Below are positions 33,260-42,284 of a stretch of 64,000 nucleotides of DNA, in pieces; the stretch's first letter is position 1; each line of letters starts with the position of its first letter. A model generated the notes under the pieces. It was not told where the DNA came from. It did not search any database and saw only the letters and a list, made by a program, of their open reading frames with translations. The stretch comes from Ruminococcus sp. (GTDB lineage: Bacteria; Bacillota; Clostridia; Oscillospirales; Ruminococcaceae). The translations under genes and the position numbers were made by a program. The DNA lies in assembly GCA_017626015.1 (NCBI GenBank), contig JAGAJO010000006.1:1-64000 (forward strand), given 5' to 3'.

Positions 33260-35493
33260 TAGTTCATCTCCTTTGTCAGCGATATTATCTCTTCTATATT
33301 TTCATATATGAATTCCTGCGCCTTTTGAGGATATACAAGGACCGTATATGTCCTGTTGACCGAGGAGACTCTTTGCACCTCTGTAATGCCTGCTTCCTCA
33401 GTGAGTATCGTGGTGTGAAGTATCTTCTGACCGTTTTCGATAACCTCGGTAAGATAATTTTCCGAAATGAGCCAGCTTTTTATTGCCTCCCTCAAAGGCT
33501 TTTTGTCTGCGGATACCCCCAGCTGTGTAAGCATTTCATCGCATAGCTGTGAAAGGGTCAGCTCCTCGCAGCGGCTTTTGAAATTTCCGGCTCTGCTTCT
33601 GATAAGCTCCGCCAGACTTACGGTATATCCCGATGTTTCCTGATCTGTATGTCTGCCCTTTTCCGCCAGATAGCTGCGTATCTCGGCGGTAAAAAATCTT
33701 CCGTAACGTTCCTGCTTGGTTTTTCCTACGCCCGATACCTTAAGCATTTCAGCCTGATTTTCGGGAAGCCTTACGCACATATCCCGCAGGGTCGAATCTG
33801 TGAAAATGATGTAAGCGGGCATATTGATACCCTCGGCGATTTTTGCCCTTACCCTGCGCAGTCTCTCGAAAAGCTCCCTGTCAAAGGGGATAATACGCTC
33901 TCCGGCGGTTTCCCTTATGAAAGCTGCTTTCTGCTTCTTGGGAAGCCGCATGGATATTTTCTGTCCGTGCATAAGTATATCAGCGGCTCTTCTCGTAAGC
34001 GAGAGCGTCTGATGATCTCCCTCGCATATGTACCCCTCCGCAGTGAGAAATCTGATGATCTGCCTGATCCTTACCTCAGTGCAGTCCTTCATTATGCCGT
34101 AGGTGGAAAGGGTGGAAAGGTCAAACTGCCGTATCTTTGAATTGTCTGCCCCTTTGAGTATCTGCGCCGTTATCCCCGCTCCGAACCGCTGATTGCGGCG
34201 GTGTAAGCGGTATATGCAGGAAAGTATCTTCTGAGACTCTATGGTAATGTCCTGCTGCTCAAATTCTCCCGAGCAGTTTGAACAGTTTGAGCATACGCAG
34301 CTCTGCTTTTCTCCGAAGTAATTAAGTATGTATTCTCTCAGGCACCTGTCGGTGTTGCAGTAGTCCGTCATGGCCTTGAGCCGCATAAGGTCTTTTTTTC
34401 GCAGCGAAGCAAGGGTCTCCTCGTCCAGCTCGGGATTTTCGTTGGAATTTTCTATAAGGAAACGGTTTGTCTGCACGTCCTGACCGCTGTAAAGCAGTAT
34501 GCATTTCGCTTCGTTGCCGTCCCTGCCCGCTCTGCCTGCCTCCTGATAGTAGCTTTCGATATTTTTTGGCATATTGTAATGTATAACATATGAAACGTTT
34601 GATTTGTCTATACCCATTCCGAAAGCGTTTGTTGCGGCTATGACCTGAACTCTGTCGAAAATAAAGTCGTCCTGATTCTTTCGGCGCTCCTCGTCTGAAA
34701 GTCCTGCATGGTAGCGTGTGCAGCTGAAGCCGTCAGCGCACAGCCTTTCGCATACAAGCTCTGCGTTTTTTCGGGTGGAGCAGTAGATTATTCCGCATCT
34801 GTCCTTGTTTTCCTCAACGATAGCCTTTGTCTGAGCGTACTTGTCCCTTGGGTGCATGACGCCGAAATACAGATTCTTTCTGTCAAAGCCGGTGGTAAGG
34901 CAGAAGGGATCCCTGAGTCCCAGCATTTTTATAACGTCGTCCCTTACCTGAGCCGTGGCAGTGGCGGTAAAAGCGCCTATAACAGGGCGGTAGGAAAGCT
35001 TTGAAATAAATTCCGGGATCCTCATATATGACGGGCGGAAATCCTGTCCCCACTGTGAAACGCAGTGAGCCTCGTCCACCGCAAGCATGGATATCTCCAC
35101 ATATCTTGCCAGCGAAAGGAACGAAGGTGTGCAAAGCCGCTCCGGAGCGGCGTATATTATCTTATACATTCCTTTTTTTGCATTTGAAACGGCAGCCTCA
35201 TACTGCGCCGTGGTCAGCGAGGAATTTAGATAAGCCGCCCTTACGCCTGACTGTATAAGAGAGTTTACCTGATCCTTCATAAGGGAAATAAGGGGAGATA
35301 CCACTACCGTGATCCCCCTGAGCATAAGAGCGGGTATCTGATAGCACATCGACTTTCCCGCTCCCGTAGGCATTATTCCCATAACGTCCCGTCCCGAAAG
35401 TATGGAGTCTATAATTTCCTCCTGTCCGTCACGGAAGCTTTCATGACCGAAAAAGTCCCGCAGAACGCTGTATTTATCATTATAATCCGTCAT
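33259..35493 (-). CDS. recQ: ATP-dependent DNA helicase RecQ
   Basis: A 744-aa 3'-5' DNA helicase of recombination and repair. It has helicase motifs I (PTGAGKSMCYQIPAL), II (DEAHCVSQWGQDFRPSY) and VI (QEAGRAGRDG), the zinc-binding Cys residues of the RecQ-Ct region (CRE-like CNTDRCLREYIL...CVCSNCSNC), a winged helix, and an HRDC domain near residues 530-605 (LFERLRRVRAKIAEG...GVGKTKQERYG). A ~130-residue C-terminal extension is longer than E. coli RecQ (609 aa). It overlaps its HAD neighbour by 4 nt. Confidence 0.95.
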   Translation of the reverse strand: MTDYNDKYSVLRDFFGHESFRDGQEEIIDSILSGRDVMGIMPTGAGKSMCYQIPALMLRGITVVVSPLISLMKDQVNSLIQSGVRAAYLNSSLTTAQYEAAVSNAKKGMYKIIYAAPERLCTPSFLSLARYVEISMLAVDEAHCVSQWGQDFRPSYMRIPEFISKLSYRPVIGAFTATATAQVRDDVIKMLGLRDPFCLTTGFDRKNLYFGVMHPRDKYAQTKAIVEENKDRCGIIYCSTRKNAELVCERLCADGFSCTRYHAGLSDEERRKNQDDFIFDRVQVIAATNAFGMGIDKSNVSYVIHYNMPKNIESYYQEAGRAGRDGNEAKCILLYSGQDVQTNRFLIENSNENPELDEETLASLRKKDLMRLKAMTDYCNTDRCLREYILNYFGEKQSCVCSNCSNCSGEFEQQDITIESQKILSCIYRLHRRNQRFGAGITAQILKGADNSKIRQFDLSTLSTYGIMKDCTEVRIRQIIRFLTAEGYICEGDHQTLSLTRRAADILMHGQKISMRLPKKQKAAFIRETAGERIIPFDRELFERLRRVRAKIAEGINMPAYIIFTDSTLRDMCVRLPENQAEMLKVSGVGKTKQERYGRFFTAEIRSYLAEKGRHTDQETSGYTVSLAELIRSRAGNFKSRCEELTLSQLCDEMLTQLGVSADKKPLREAIKSWLISENYLTEVIENGQKILHTTILTEEAGITEVQRVSSVNRTYTVLVYPQKAQEFIYENIEEIISLTKEMN

Positions 35494-36164
35494 ATCTCAG
35501 CCTTCTCCCGAACCGTTTCCATAAGCTCGCAGTAATTTGAAAAGCTTATGTCGGCTTCGTTTTTCAGTTTGTCCCAGTCATGGGAGTAATGGCTGTTGAG
35601 ACAGGCAGCAGCGGTGAAGCCTCCCGCCTTAGCTCCTCTTATCCCTTCTATAATATCCTCGAACACTATGCAGCGTTCCGGGGATTCTTCAAGACCCTCG
35701 CAGGCGAACAGGTAAACGTCCGGGAAGCCCTTCCCACGCTTCACCTGCTCGGTGGAGGCAAAAAAGTCAAAATATCCGTAGAGACCGTTGTGTCTGAGCG
35801 CAGGCTCGTACAGATCTGCGGAGGACGCCGTGGCGAGAGCGATCCTGACGCCGTTATTTTTGAGATATCTGATGAAAAGATCCGCTCCCGGTACAAGCCC
35901 TATAACGTTGGAATACTGGTATACAGCCATATCCCGCCACTCATGGCAGATATCATCGACGTTATCGTCAAGGGAAAATCTTTTTTTTGTGTAAACTGCG
36001 GCAGCCTGAAAGTTCATGGAGGATACCGCTTTGAAATAGTCGTCGGGGACCTTTAGCCCCCTCCTGCCGAGAAATTCCTCGTCTATGCGGCTCCATACGG
36101 AGTTTGACTCTATCAGAGTGCCGTCAAGATCAAAAATAGCAGCCCCGAAGCCTGTAAAATCCAT
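35490..36164 (-). CDS. HAD family hydrolase (beta-phosphoglucomutase-like)
   Basis: A 224-aa haloacid-dehalogenase superfamily protein with the nucleophile in FDLDGTLIESNSVW, motif II Thr/Ser in ALATASSADLYEPAL, and motifs III/IV Lys and Asp in VKRGKGFPDVYL...VFEDIIEGIRGAKAGG. The capped subfamily I arrangement fits phosphatases or beta-phosphoglucomutases; the substrate is unknown. GGAGG precedes the start. It is translationally coupled to recQ (4-nt overlap). Confidence 0.88.
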   Translation of the reverse strand: MDFTGFGAAIFDLDGTLIESNSVWSRIDEEFLGRRGLKVPDDYFKAVSSMNFQAAAVYTKKRFSLDDNVDDICHEWRDMAVYQYSNVIGLVPGADLFIRYLKNNGVRIALATASSADLYEPALRHNGLYGYFDFFASTEQVKRGKGFPDVYLFACEGLEESPERCIVFEDIIEGIRGAKAGGFTAAACLNSHYSHDWDKLKNEADISFSNYCELMETVREKAEI

Positions 36165-36175
36165 AGCCGTCCTCC

Positions 36176-36622
36176 CTAAATAAACTCGTCCAGCAGACCG
36201 CTGGCAAGGGCGATCATATCTGGGCAGGGGCGTTTTTTGTAATACTGCTCGGTACGTTTTTCGGGGGTCGGGTCGCTTGCGCCGTTAAGTCCCAGCATTT
36301 CACGGCATATAATGGAGTCAAAGCCGTTTTCCTCCTTGAAACGTGCGGCGAATTTCTGCACCATTGCGTAATTTTCGCTTTTGGTTTTGAAGTCCTTTCC
36401 CTCCGTATAGCCGTGTTTCAGTCCTATGACCATAAACGCTCCCGAGCAGGCTCCGCATACCTCACGCAGTCTGCCCATTCCTCCTCCGAAGCAGGCGGAG
36501 ATCCTCAGCGCAGTGTTCATATCAAGTCCCAGCTCCTCGCACCATGCCGCCAGCACCGACTGGGAGCAGTTGTAGCCCTGCAAAAAGTATTCCCGTGCTT
36601 TTCTTGCTTTTTCTTCGTTCAT
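36176..36622 (-). CDS. C_GCAxxG_C_C family redox/metal protein
   Basis: A 148-aa protein of the C_GCAxxG_C_C family (PF09719), common in anaerobes. Conserved Cys residues are seen in GYNCSQSVLAAW, ISACFGGGMGRLREVCGACSGAFMVIG, IICREMLG and PCPDMI. The family probably binds a metal or is redox active; no reaction is established. GAGG precedes the start. Confidence 0.9.
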   Translation of the reverse strand: MNEEKARKAREYFLQGYNCSQSVLAAWCEELGLDMNTALRISACFGGGMGRLREVCGACSGAFMVIGLKHGYTEGKDFKTKSENYAMVQKFAARFKEENGFDSIICREMLGLNGASDPTPEKRTEQYYKKRPCPDMIALASGLLDEFI

Positions 36623-36631
36623 AAGTTTACC

Positions 36632-37405
36632 TCAATAGCCTATTTTTATAGTATTTCCGGGAACGCTGACGCCCTTGCTCACCGTGATAGGCAGCTTCTG
36701 CTCCTCGGTAAAGCCAATGGTCTCGCCGTCCTTAAGCTCGGCGTTCTCCGAAAGCACATATTCGGAAATGGACATAATAAAGCTCACCACATCGTTGGGC
36801 TGCTTTTTGCTGTCTACTATCTCCAGCTCTTCCTTGCCGAAAAATCTCATACCCGACGTAAAAGCGCAAAGTCCCGTTTTGGCAAGGTACATACCCACAT
36901 AAATGAGTATCGGCATGGGATATTCGCCGTCCTTGATAGTTTCGGCAAAGCCCAGATAAAAGCTTTTCTCATAAACAGTGGGGTCCTTGTAGATTGCGAT
37001 AGCGTTATTAAGCTTAAGGAGGCTGTATGCTACCTTGGCAAACAGCAGAGCCTGCTCTAGGGGATCGAATTTGTTCATTACCGCCAGCATAACATGGGCG
37101 TTGTGGGTCTTTACGATCTCTGCGCCGTCTTTCCAGAGAATGTTGTACTTTGCGGCTTCCTCAGCCTCGTGATTTGGAACGGGGTTGGGCATGAGTGAGC
37201 AGGCGACCATCATATCCCCCACACGGAACACAAGAGCGTTGTCCTTTACTTCGTCCTCACAGACTATATTCCAGTCGTCCTTCAGGGACTTTTTGAACCT
37301 TGCCCAGTCCATATTAGCGTCCTTGTAAAGCACAAAGCCTGCAATAACGTTGCCTTCCTTCTTTGATGTGTTCTGAGTTTCCTGAGTGTTTTCAATATCA
37401 GCCAT
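36632..37405 (-). CDS. DUF4261 domain-containing protein
   Basis: A 257-aa cytosolic protein resembling DUF4261: GFVLYKDANMDWARFKKSLKDDWNI, VACSLMPNPVPNHEAEEAAKYNI and HNAHVMLAVMN fit that family, and the C-terminal half has FYLGFAETIKDGEYPMPILIYVGMYLAKTG. Function unknown. It is the first gene of the minus-strand recQ cluster, with its own promoter 43 nt upstream. A GGAGG site precedes the start. Confidence 0.75.
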   Translation of the reverse strand: MADIENTQETQNTSKKEGNVIAGFVLYKDANMDWARFKKSLKDDWNIVCEDEVKDNALVFRVGDMMVACSLMPNPVPNHEAEEAAKYNILWKDGAEIVKTHNAHVMLAVMNKFDPLEQALLFAKVAYSLLKLNNAIAIYKDPTVYEKSFYLGFAETIKDGEYPMPILIYVGMYLAKTGLCAFTSGMRFFGKEELEIVDSKKQPNDVVSFIMSISEYVLSENAELKDGETIGFTEEQKLPITVSKGVSVPGNTIKIGY

Positions 37406-37447
37406 TATGTTGACCTCCGATCTGGATTTTGTTTTGATTTTGCTATA

Positions 37448-37476
37448 ATTATATCATAATCTGCCGTTTAAGTCAA
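37448..37476 (-). promoter_or_regulatory. Promoter of the recQ cluster
   Basis: Read on the minus strand: TTGACT (37476-37471), 17-nt spacer, TATAAT (37453-37448). Confidence 0.8.
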
Positions 37477-37538
37477 CAAATCCGGCGTCCTGAACGGTGC
37501 TGTCGGGTGGATTTCCTGAAATCGGAAATAAAAAAATC

Positions 37539-37567
37539 TTGACAAGGCGGTAATAGTTTGCTATTAT
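37539..37567 (+). promoter_or_regulatory. Promoter of the CBS-domain protein gene
   Basis: TTGACA (37539-37544), 17-nt spacer, TATTAT (37562-37567), divergent from the recQ cluster promoter. Confidence 0.78.
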
Positions 37568-37619
37568 TTATAATATAGATCATTCTGACAATATTTTTAT
37601 AAAGGGGAAATGATAGATA

Positions 37620-38993
37620 ATGGACGACGTCGGGCGATTGTGGACCGGTATAGCGGTATGTGCGGCGGTAACGGCAATAACGGCGTTTTTTTACGCCTGT
37701 GAAAATGCGGCGGTGGAATTTAACGACGCAAGGCTCAAAAAACTGGCGGAGGATGACAGGCGGGCTGCCAGACTTGAAAAAATGCTGCGGAGGCCGGGGC
37801 GTTTTATGACGGCGAACCTTATTTCCCGCTCAATAATGATAATAATTATTTCAGTGCTGGGAACGGTATATTTTCTTGAACCTCTTGCGGGATATTTTTC
37901 CCGTGTTTTAAGTATCTCCCGCAGGAGCTGGGAGTATTACTGCACGAGAGCTGTGAGCTTTTTTGCTATAATATGCATTCTTGCGCTGCTTATAAGTATT
38001 TTTGCCATAAATATCCCCAAACGGCTTTGTACCTCGGGGAAAATAGGCGAGGACTTTATCCTTTCCGTCAGCGGACTTTATAAGGTCTGGCTTGCGCTTT
38101 TCAAACCGCTGGAGATCGTCAACGACGGTATCTCAACGGTCATTCTGGGCGTTTTCGGAGTAAGGAACCTTACCGGGGCGGAGCCTGTCACGGAGGAGGA
38201 GATCCTTATGATGGTGGACGCCGTAAACGAGACCGGAGGTATCGAGGAAAGTCAGGCGGAGATGATAAGCAATGTCTTTGAATTTGACGATATCGAGATC
38301 AGGGACATTATGACTCACCGCACGGAGGTCACGGCAATAGAGGAGAACGCTTCCATAAGGGAGGCTGTGGAGCTTGCCATAGAAAGCGGCTTTTCCAGAA
38401 TACCTGTCTATAAGGATACCGTGGACGACATACAGGGCGTTTTTTTCGCAAAGGATCTGCTTACCTTAGTTTTCCACGAAAGCGCAGAGGGTCGTGTTGT
38501 AAAGGATTTTATGAGGGATATCATGTTCGTGCCGGAGGGTCAGAAATGCGGAGAGCTTTTTAAGTCCCTTACGGCGCAGAAAATGCACATCGCCGTTGCG
38601 GTGGACGAATACGGAGGAACTGCCGGGATAGTCACCATGGAGGATCTTGTGGAGACGATCTTCGGAAGTATCCAGGACGAATACGACGACGAATCGGAAG
38701 AGATAGTGAAGCTTTCCGACGGAATTTACGAGCTTGACGGCAACGCAGGCTACGAGGAGGTCATGGAGGCTCTCGGTAAAGAGGCAGACGAGGGTTCTCC
38801 ATTTGAAACTATAGGAGCAATGGTCATAGAGCTGCTGGGAAGGATCCCTGAGGACGGAGAAACGCCGTCGGTAGTGTGGGAAAACATAAAATTCAGCGTT
38901 GACCGTGCGGACGACAGACGTCTGGAAAAGATCAGGGCGGAGATAATTCCCGGGTCGGATCAAAATAAAAAAGAGACAGAAAAAATTGTGTAA
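37620..38993 (+). CDS. CNNM/HlyC-CorC type transporter with CBS domains
   Basis: A 457-aa membrane protein. An N-terminal CNNM (DUF21) domain with about four spans (residues 1-180) is followed by a tandem CBS domain (about 205-330; IRDIMTHRTEVTAIEENASIREAVELAIESGFSRIPVYKDT, EYGGTAGIVTMEDLVETIFG) and a C-terminal CorC/HlyC domain. The family is linked to Mg2+ or Co2+ transport, and the CBS pair binds ATP or AMP. The DUF21 region here has an unusual polar span order but the family call is firm. Confidence 0.88.
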   Translation: MDDVGRLWTGIAVCAAVTAITAFFYACENAAVEFNDARLKKLAEDDRRAARLEKMLRRPGRFMTANLISRSIMIIIISVLGTVYFLEPLAGYFSRVLSISRRSWEYYCTRAVSFFAIICILALLISIFAINIPKRLCTSGKIGEDFILSVSGLYKVWLALFKPLEIVNDGISTVILGVFGVRNLTGAEPVTEEEILMMVDAVNETGGIEESQAEMISNVFEFDDIEIRDIMTHRTEVTAIEENASIREAVELAIESGFSRIPVYKDTVDDIQGVFFAKDLLTLVFHESAEGRVVKDFMRDIMFVPEGQKCGELFKSLTAQKMHIAVAVDEYGGTAGIVTMEDLVETIFGSIQDEYDDESEEIVKLSDGIYELDGNAGYEEVMEALGKEADEGSPFETIGAMVIELLGRIPEDGETPSVVWENIKFSVDRADDRRLEKIRAEIIPGSDQNKKETEKIV

Positions 38994-39035
38994 AAACCTG
39001 CTGTATGCAAAAGCAGCATGAAACGGAGAGCGTAA

Positions 39036-40355
39036 ATGTCAGAAAAGAAAAGCAACATAGCGGGAGCGGCGGCTGTCGGGTTGGCGCTTGCGCTGGTGTG
39101 CGGAGGAGCGGCATACCTTTTTTCAGGCGGCGAGCTTGGAAAAGGGTTTTCTGCCGCAACGGAGAAGATAACAATACGTAATTACGGCGAGGATTTTTCC
39201 GACGCAGCTACGGGGATAACCGTTAATTATAACGAAGCGGACGGCGAAAAGGACGGTGCAAAGAGCCCGGAGGAGCTGGGAGAGGTCAGCATTCCCTATG
39301 CGGCGGATTATTTTCTCTCTTATCTGAGCGAGAAGGAAAGACTGGTGTGCAGCCAGATCTACAGCGGCTTCAGAAGCTTTGAAACCGACATCGACATAAC
39401 CGACGGAGTGGTGAGATCCGAGGACATATGTAAGTTTATCGTGCTGTGTACGTCATGCGCTCCGGAATTTTCCTATATAGGGCAGGAGTATTCAGTGTCG
39501 GTGGACAGCGAAGGCTATGTTATGTCTATCGAGGTGAACTTCACCCGTACTCCCGAAGAGGCTGCGCAGCGGTATGACAAGACCGCAGATAATATCGACC
39601 GTATCCTTTCGGGAATTTCTCCCGATATGAGCGATTACGATAAATTTTTGTATATCCATGACGAGATAGTCAAAAACTGCGTTTACGACGAAACGGCGGA
39701 AAACTGCTATACCGCCTACGGCTGTCTTACCGAGGGCAGAGCGGTGTGCGAGGGATATTCAAAGGCTTTGCTAATGCTGTGTGAAAAAGCGGGGATAGGC
39801 TGTCTGCCGGTGATCGGTCAGGGTATAGACGACGGCGAGGCTACGCCGCATATATGGAACAAGGTCTTGCTGGACGGTCAGTGGTACTGTACGGATCTTA
39901 CGTGGGACGATCCCGTGTCGGATATGGGCGGCGAATATTACCGCTACGATTATTTTGCCCTTACGGACGCAGAATTTGCCGCAGATCATTCTATGGACGA
40001 AAATATGTACCTTAATTATCCTCAGGCGGTGTCGGAAGAGGCTAATTATTATAAAAGGAACGGATTTTTTGCCGATTCCTCCGAGAGCTGTCCGCAGACG
40101 GTTTCTTTTGCGGTAAATTACGCAATGGATAACGGACTGGACTACGCAAGGATAAAATGCTCCGACAGGGCCGTGTTCGACTCGTGCGTAAATGATATAT
40201 TTATTAAGGAGTACGAAAACGGCAATGCAAGGATCTTCTCTATTCTGAAGGAGTCCGCAGAGCGGCATCCAGAAAGCGGATATTCCTACGGGTCGTATTC
40301 TATTATAAAGAATGAAGAAACGTTCACCCTGACGGTAAAGCTTGCGTCAGAGTGA
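39036..40355 (+). CDS. Extracytoplasmic transglutaminase-like protein
   Basis: A 439-aa protein with an N-terminal signal-anchor (AGAAAVGLALALVCGGAAYLF) and a transglutaminase-like domain of the DUF/TGc type in the second half. The Cys-His-Asp triad is present: Cys in GRAVCEGYSKALLML, His in PHIWNKVLL, Asp in YCTDLTWDDP. Such proteins are surface cysteine-protease-like enzymes; the substrate is unknown. The presence of the full triad contrasts with the degenerate domain in the B12 operon. It lies 42 nt after the CBS gene. Confidence 0.8.
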   Translation: MSEKKSNIAGAAAVGLALALVCGGAAYLFSGGELGKGFSAATEKITIRNYGEDFSDAATGITVNYNEADGEKDGAKSPEELGEVSIPYAADYFLSYLSEKERLVCSQIYSGFRSFETDIDITDGVVRSEDICKFIVLCTSCAPEFSYIGQEYSVSVDSEGYVMSIEVNFTRTPEEAAQRYDKTADNIDRILSGISPDMSDYDKFLYIHDEIVKNCVYDETAENCYTAYGCLTEGRAVCEGYSKALLMLCEKAGIGCLPVIGQGIDDGEATPHIWNKVLLDGQWYCTDLTWDDPVSDMGGEYYRYDYFALTDAEFAADHSMDENMYLNYPQAVSEEANYYKRNGFFADSSESCPQTVSFAVNYAMDNGLDYARIKCSDRAVFDSCVNDIFIKEYENGNARIFSILKESAERHPESGYSYGSYSIIKNEETFTLTVKLASE

Positions 40356-40424
40356 CAACGGCTTTGTACCTTGTCGGAAAAAAACGGCAGAAACGCTATT
40401 CGGGTAAAAAATTAAAAAATACAG

Positions 40425-40453
40425 TTGAAATTTGCAGATCAATGTGTTATAAT
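40425..40453 (+). promoter_or_regulatory. Promoter of the signal-peptidase-like gene
   Basis: TTGAAA (40425-40430), 17-nt spacer, TATAAT (40448-40453), 85 nt before the start. Confidence 0.72.
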
Positions 40454-40537
40454 GTAATATGACAGATCAATTACAAAAGGTAACAAAAGCGTCGGGCGGC
40501 TGAAAACGGCTGCGCCGCAGGAAAGGAATGTTAATAA

Positions 40538-41605
40538 ATGGGAGCAGTCTCGACAAACAAAAGATCCAATGCGGGTAAAAACGTGCTGGTATTTTTCATT
40601 GTGTTTATTATTCTTGAAATGCTTATAGTGTTCGGTATAGGAAAGGTTTTCAAAAACAAGGACGTGACGCCGAGTATTGCCGGATACAGTATTTATATGA
40701 CCAACAGGGAGCTTACGGAAAAGACCGAGGACGGCGGACTTAAGGTGGTCGTACCGAAAAACGTGCTTGTTATCGCTTCAAACGGAATGACCGACGCCGT
40801 AGGAAAGATCGGCTCGGCAGTGCTTTGCGAAAGAGTAGACGGAGCGGGAACGGGAGTTTTCTGGCTCGCCGATGTAAATTCCAAGGACGGCGAGGACGGA
40901 GCGATCTATACAATTGCTAACGGAAACAGCTATTATACGGCGAAAAGCTCGAATATAGTAGGTATTACAGGCAGCTATTTCACTACAGCCGGCAAGGTCA
41001 TCTCCTTTGTGACTTCAAAGTTCGGAATGATCGTTTGCGCAGTTGTTCCGCTGTTTTTCCTTGTTCTTATTGAGCTTATCATTGCTATTGCAACTCATTC
41101 CCCTGAGGAAGAGGAGGAAGACGAGGAAGAGGATGACGAGCCTGAGAAGGAAGTCAAGCTTGACGATTTCCTTTTCGGCGGACAGAACGAGGGCGAGCAG
41201 ATCGCAAAGCGCCGTCATCAGCAGGTCGGTCAGGATAACGCCGCAGAGGAAGGCCGCAGCGGATCGGACGATGACGAGCTTGATTTACGCCGTGAAAGCA
41301 AGCCGGCGCCGAAGCTTGACCTGGAGTTCTCACAGATAAATAAGGAGCCTGTTTCTTCGGATTCTACGCTCAGCCTTAAGGACGACACCAATATGTCCGA
41401 ATACTACGATAAGGCCTCCAGGCTTATCGAGGACGCTCCTGCCGAAAAGAAAGCTCCTGCAAAGCCTGTAAAGAGACCGGCTCAGCAGCGCAGACCCAGA
41501 CCCCAGGCAAAGAGATCTGCTCCTGCGATCGGTAACGCTTCTCTTGAGGATCTTATGAAGCTTATGGAGGAAGAGCAGAACAAGCTAAAAAAACAGGTAA
41601 AATAA
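40538..41605 (+). CDS. Signal-peptidase-like membrane protein, probably inactive
   Basis: A 355-aa protein with two membrane spans (about 15-35 and 160-190) around a ~120-residue external domain, then a long cytosolic tail. The external domain resembles SipW-type signal peptidases: PSIAGYSIY sits where those enzymes have P-x-I-F-G-Y, and GKVISFVTSKFGMIVCAVVPLFFL matches their C-terminal helix. The Ser-Met motif of the nucleophile is replaced by TNRE, so peptidase activity is unlikely. The tail has an acidic block (EEEEEDEEEDDE) then a basic Pro/Lys/Arg-rich end. GAAAGGA precedes the start. Confidence 0.55.
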   Translation: MGAVSTNKRSNAGKNVLVFFIVFIILEMLIVFGIGKVFKNKDVTPSIAGYSIYMTNRELTEKTEDGGLKVVVPKNVLVIASNGMTDAVGKIGSAVLCERVDGAGTGVFWLADVNSKDGEDGAIYTIANGNSYYTAKSSNIVGITGSYFTTAGKVISFVTSKFGMIVCAVVPLFFLVLIELIIAIATHSPEEEEEDEEEDDEPEKEVKLDDFLFGGQNEGEQIAKRRHQQVGQDNAAEEGRSGSDDDELDLRRESKPAPKLDLEFSQINKEPVSSDSTLSLKDDTNMSEYYDKASRLIEDAPAEKKAPAKPVKRPAQQRRPRPQAKRSAPAIGNASLEDLMKLMEEEQNKLKKQVK

Positions 41606-41651
41606 TTTGTTTTACCCAAGTTGTACATAGGATCAGTGTAAAGCAAAATTA

Positions 41652-41678
41652 CGGGCTGCTGATATGTTCGGCAGCCCG
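41652..41678 (+). terminator. Hairpin after the signal-peptidase-like gene
   Basis: CGGGCTGC and GCAGCCCG form an 8-bp stem with a ~10-nt loop, followed only by an AT-rich ATAATTATA rather than a T-run. Probable terminator, moderate. Confidence 0.5.
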
Positions 41679-41809
41679 ATAATTATAGGCAGAGTTCCAT
41701 ATGCGTGGCATTTTTATATATGTAAATGTGCATTCTGCACTTAATTGTTGAATTAATCAAGAGAAAATGCAGCATATTGTACAAAGAGAAATTTTTTTTA
41801 GAAAACCCC

Positions 41810-41838
41810 TTGACAAACCGATCACGGTGTAGTATAAT
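41810..41838 (+). promoter_or_regulatory. Promoter of the tRNA cluster
   Basis: TTGACA (41810-41815), 17-nt spacer, TATAAT (41833-41838): a perfect consensus, expected for a stable RNA operon. It is 40 nt before tRNA-Val. Confidence 0.88.
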
Positions 41839-41877
41839 TATTACTGTTGTGAGGGGCGGCGCTCCTGCAGCGGTCAC

Positions 41878-41953
41878 GGAAGCTTAGCTCAGCTGGGAGA
41901 GCATCTGCCTTACAAGCAGAGGGTCATAGGTTCGAGTCCTATAGTTTCCACCA
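41878..41953 (+). tRNA. tRNA-Val (anticodon TAC)
   Basis: 76 nt including encoded CCA. Acceptor GGAAGCT pairs with AGTTTCC (one G-T). The anticodon loop CTTACAA gives TAC, and the T loop is TTCGAGT. Confidence 0.95.
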
Positions 41954-42008
41954 TATAGAGTGTGTGCAGATCTTCTGCACACTCCCTATTTTTTTGACTT
42001 AAATAAAA

Positions 42009-42085
42009 GGCCGGGTAGTTCAGTTGGTTAGAACGCTAGCCTGTCACGCTAGAGGTCGTGGGTTCGACCCCCATTCCGGTCGCCA
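42009..42085 (+). tRNA. tRNA-Asp (anticodon GTC)
   Basis: 77 nt including CCA. Acceptor GGCCGGG pairs with TCCGGTC, discriminator G, anticodon loop CTGTCAC, T loop TTCGACC. Confidence 0.95.
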
Positions 42086-42088
42086 GAT

Positions 42089-42164
42089 GCTTCTGTAGCT
42101 CAGTCGGTAGAGCAGGGGACTGAAAATCCCCGTGTCGGTGGTTCAATTCCACTCGGAAGCACCA
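42089..42164 (+). tRNA. tRNA-Phe (anticodon GAA)
   Basis: 76 nt including CCA. Acceptor GCTTCTG pairs with CGGAAGC, anticodon loop CTGAAAA, T loop TTCAATT. Only 3 nt separate it from tRNA-Asp. Confidence 0.95.
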
Positions 42165-42167
42165 TAT

Positions 42168-42243
42168 GCGGATTTAGCTCATCTGGTAGAGCGCCACCTT
42201 GCCAAGGTGGAGGTAGCGAGTTCGAGCCTCGTAATCCGCTCCA
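42168..42243 (+). tRNA. tRNA-Gly (anticodon GCC)
   Basis: 76 nt including CCA. Acceptor GCGGATT pairs with AATCCGC, discriminator T, anticodon loop CTTGCCA, T loop TTCGAGC. Confidence 0.95.
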
Positions 42244-42246
42244 CGA

Positions 42247-42284
42247 CGGTAAAAGCTTTCATGCTTTTGCCGCTTATATTTTTT
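42247..42284 (+). terminator. Terminator-like hairpin after tRNA-Gly
   Basis: CGG-AAAAGC and GCTTTT-CCG arms around TTTCAT, followed by CTTATATTTTTT. It would end the tRNA transcript before the degenerate tRNA copy. Confidence 0.65.
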
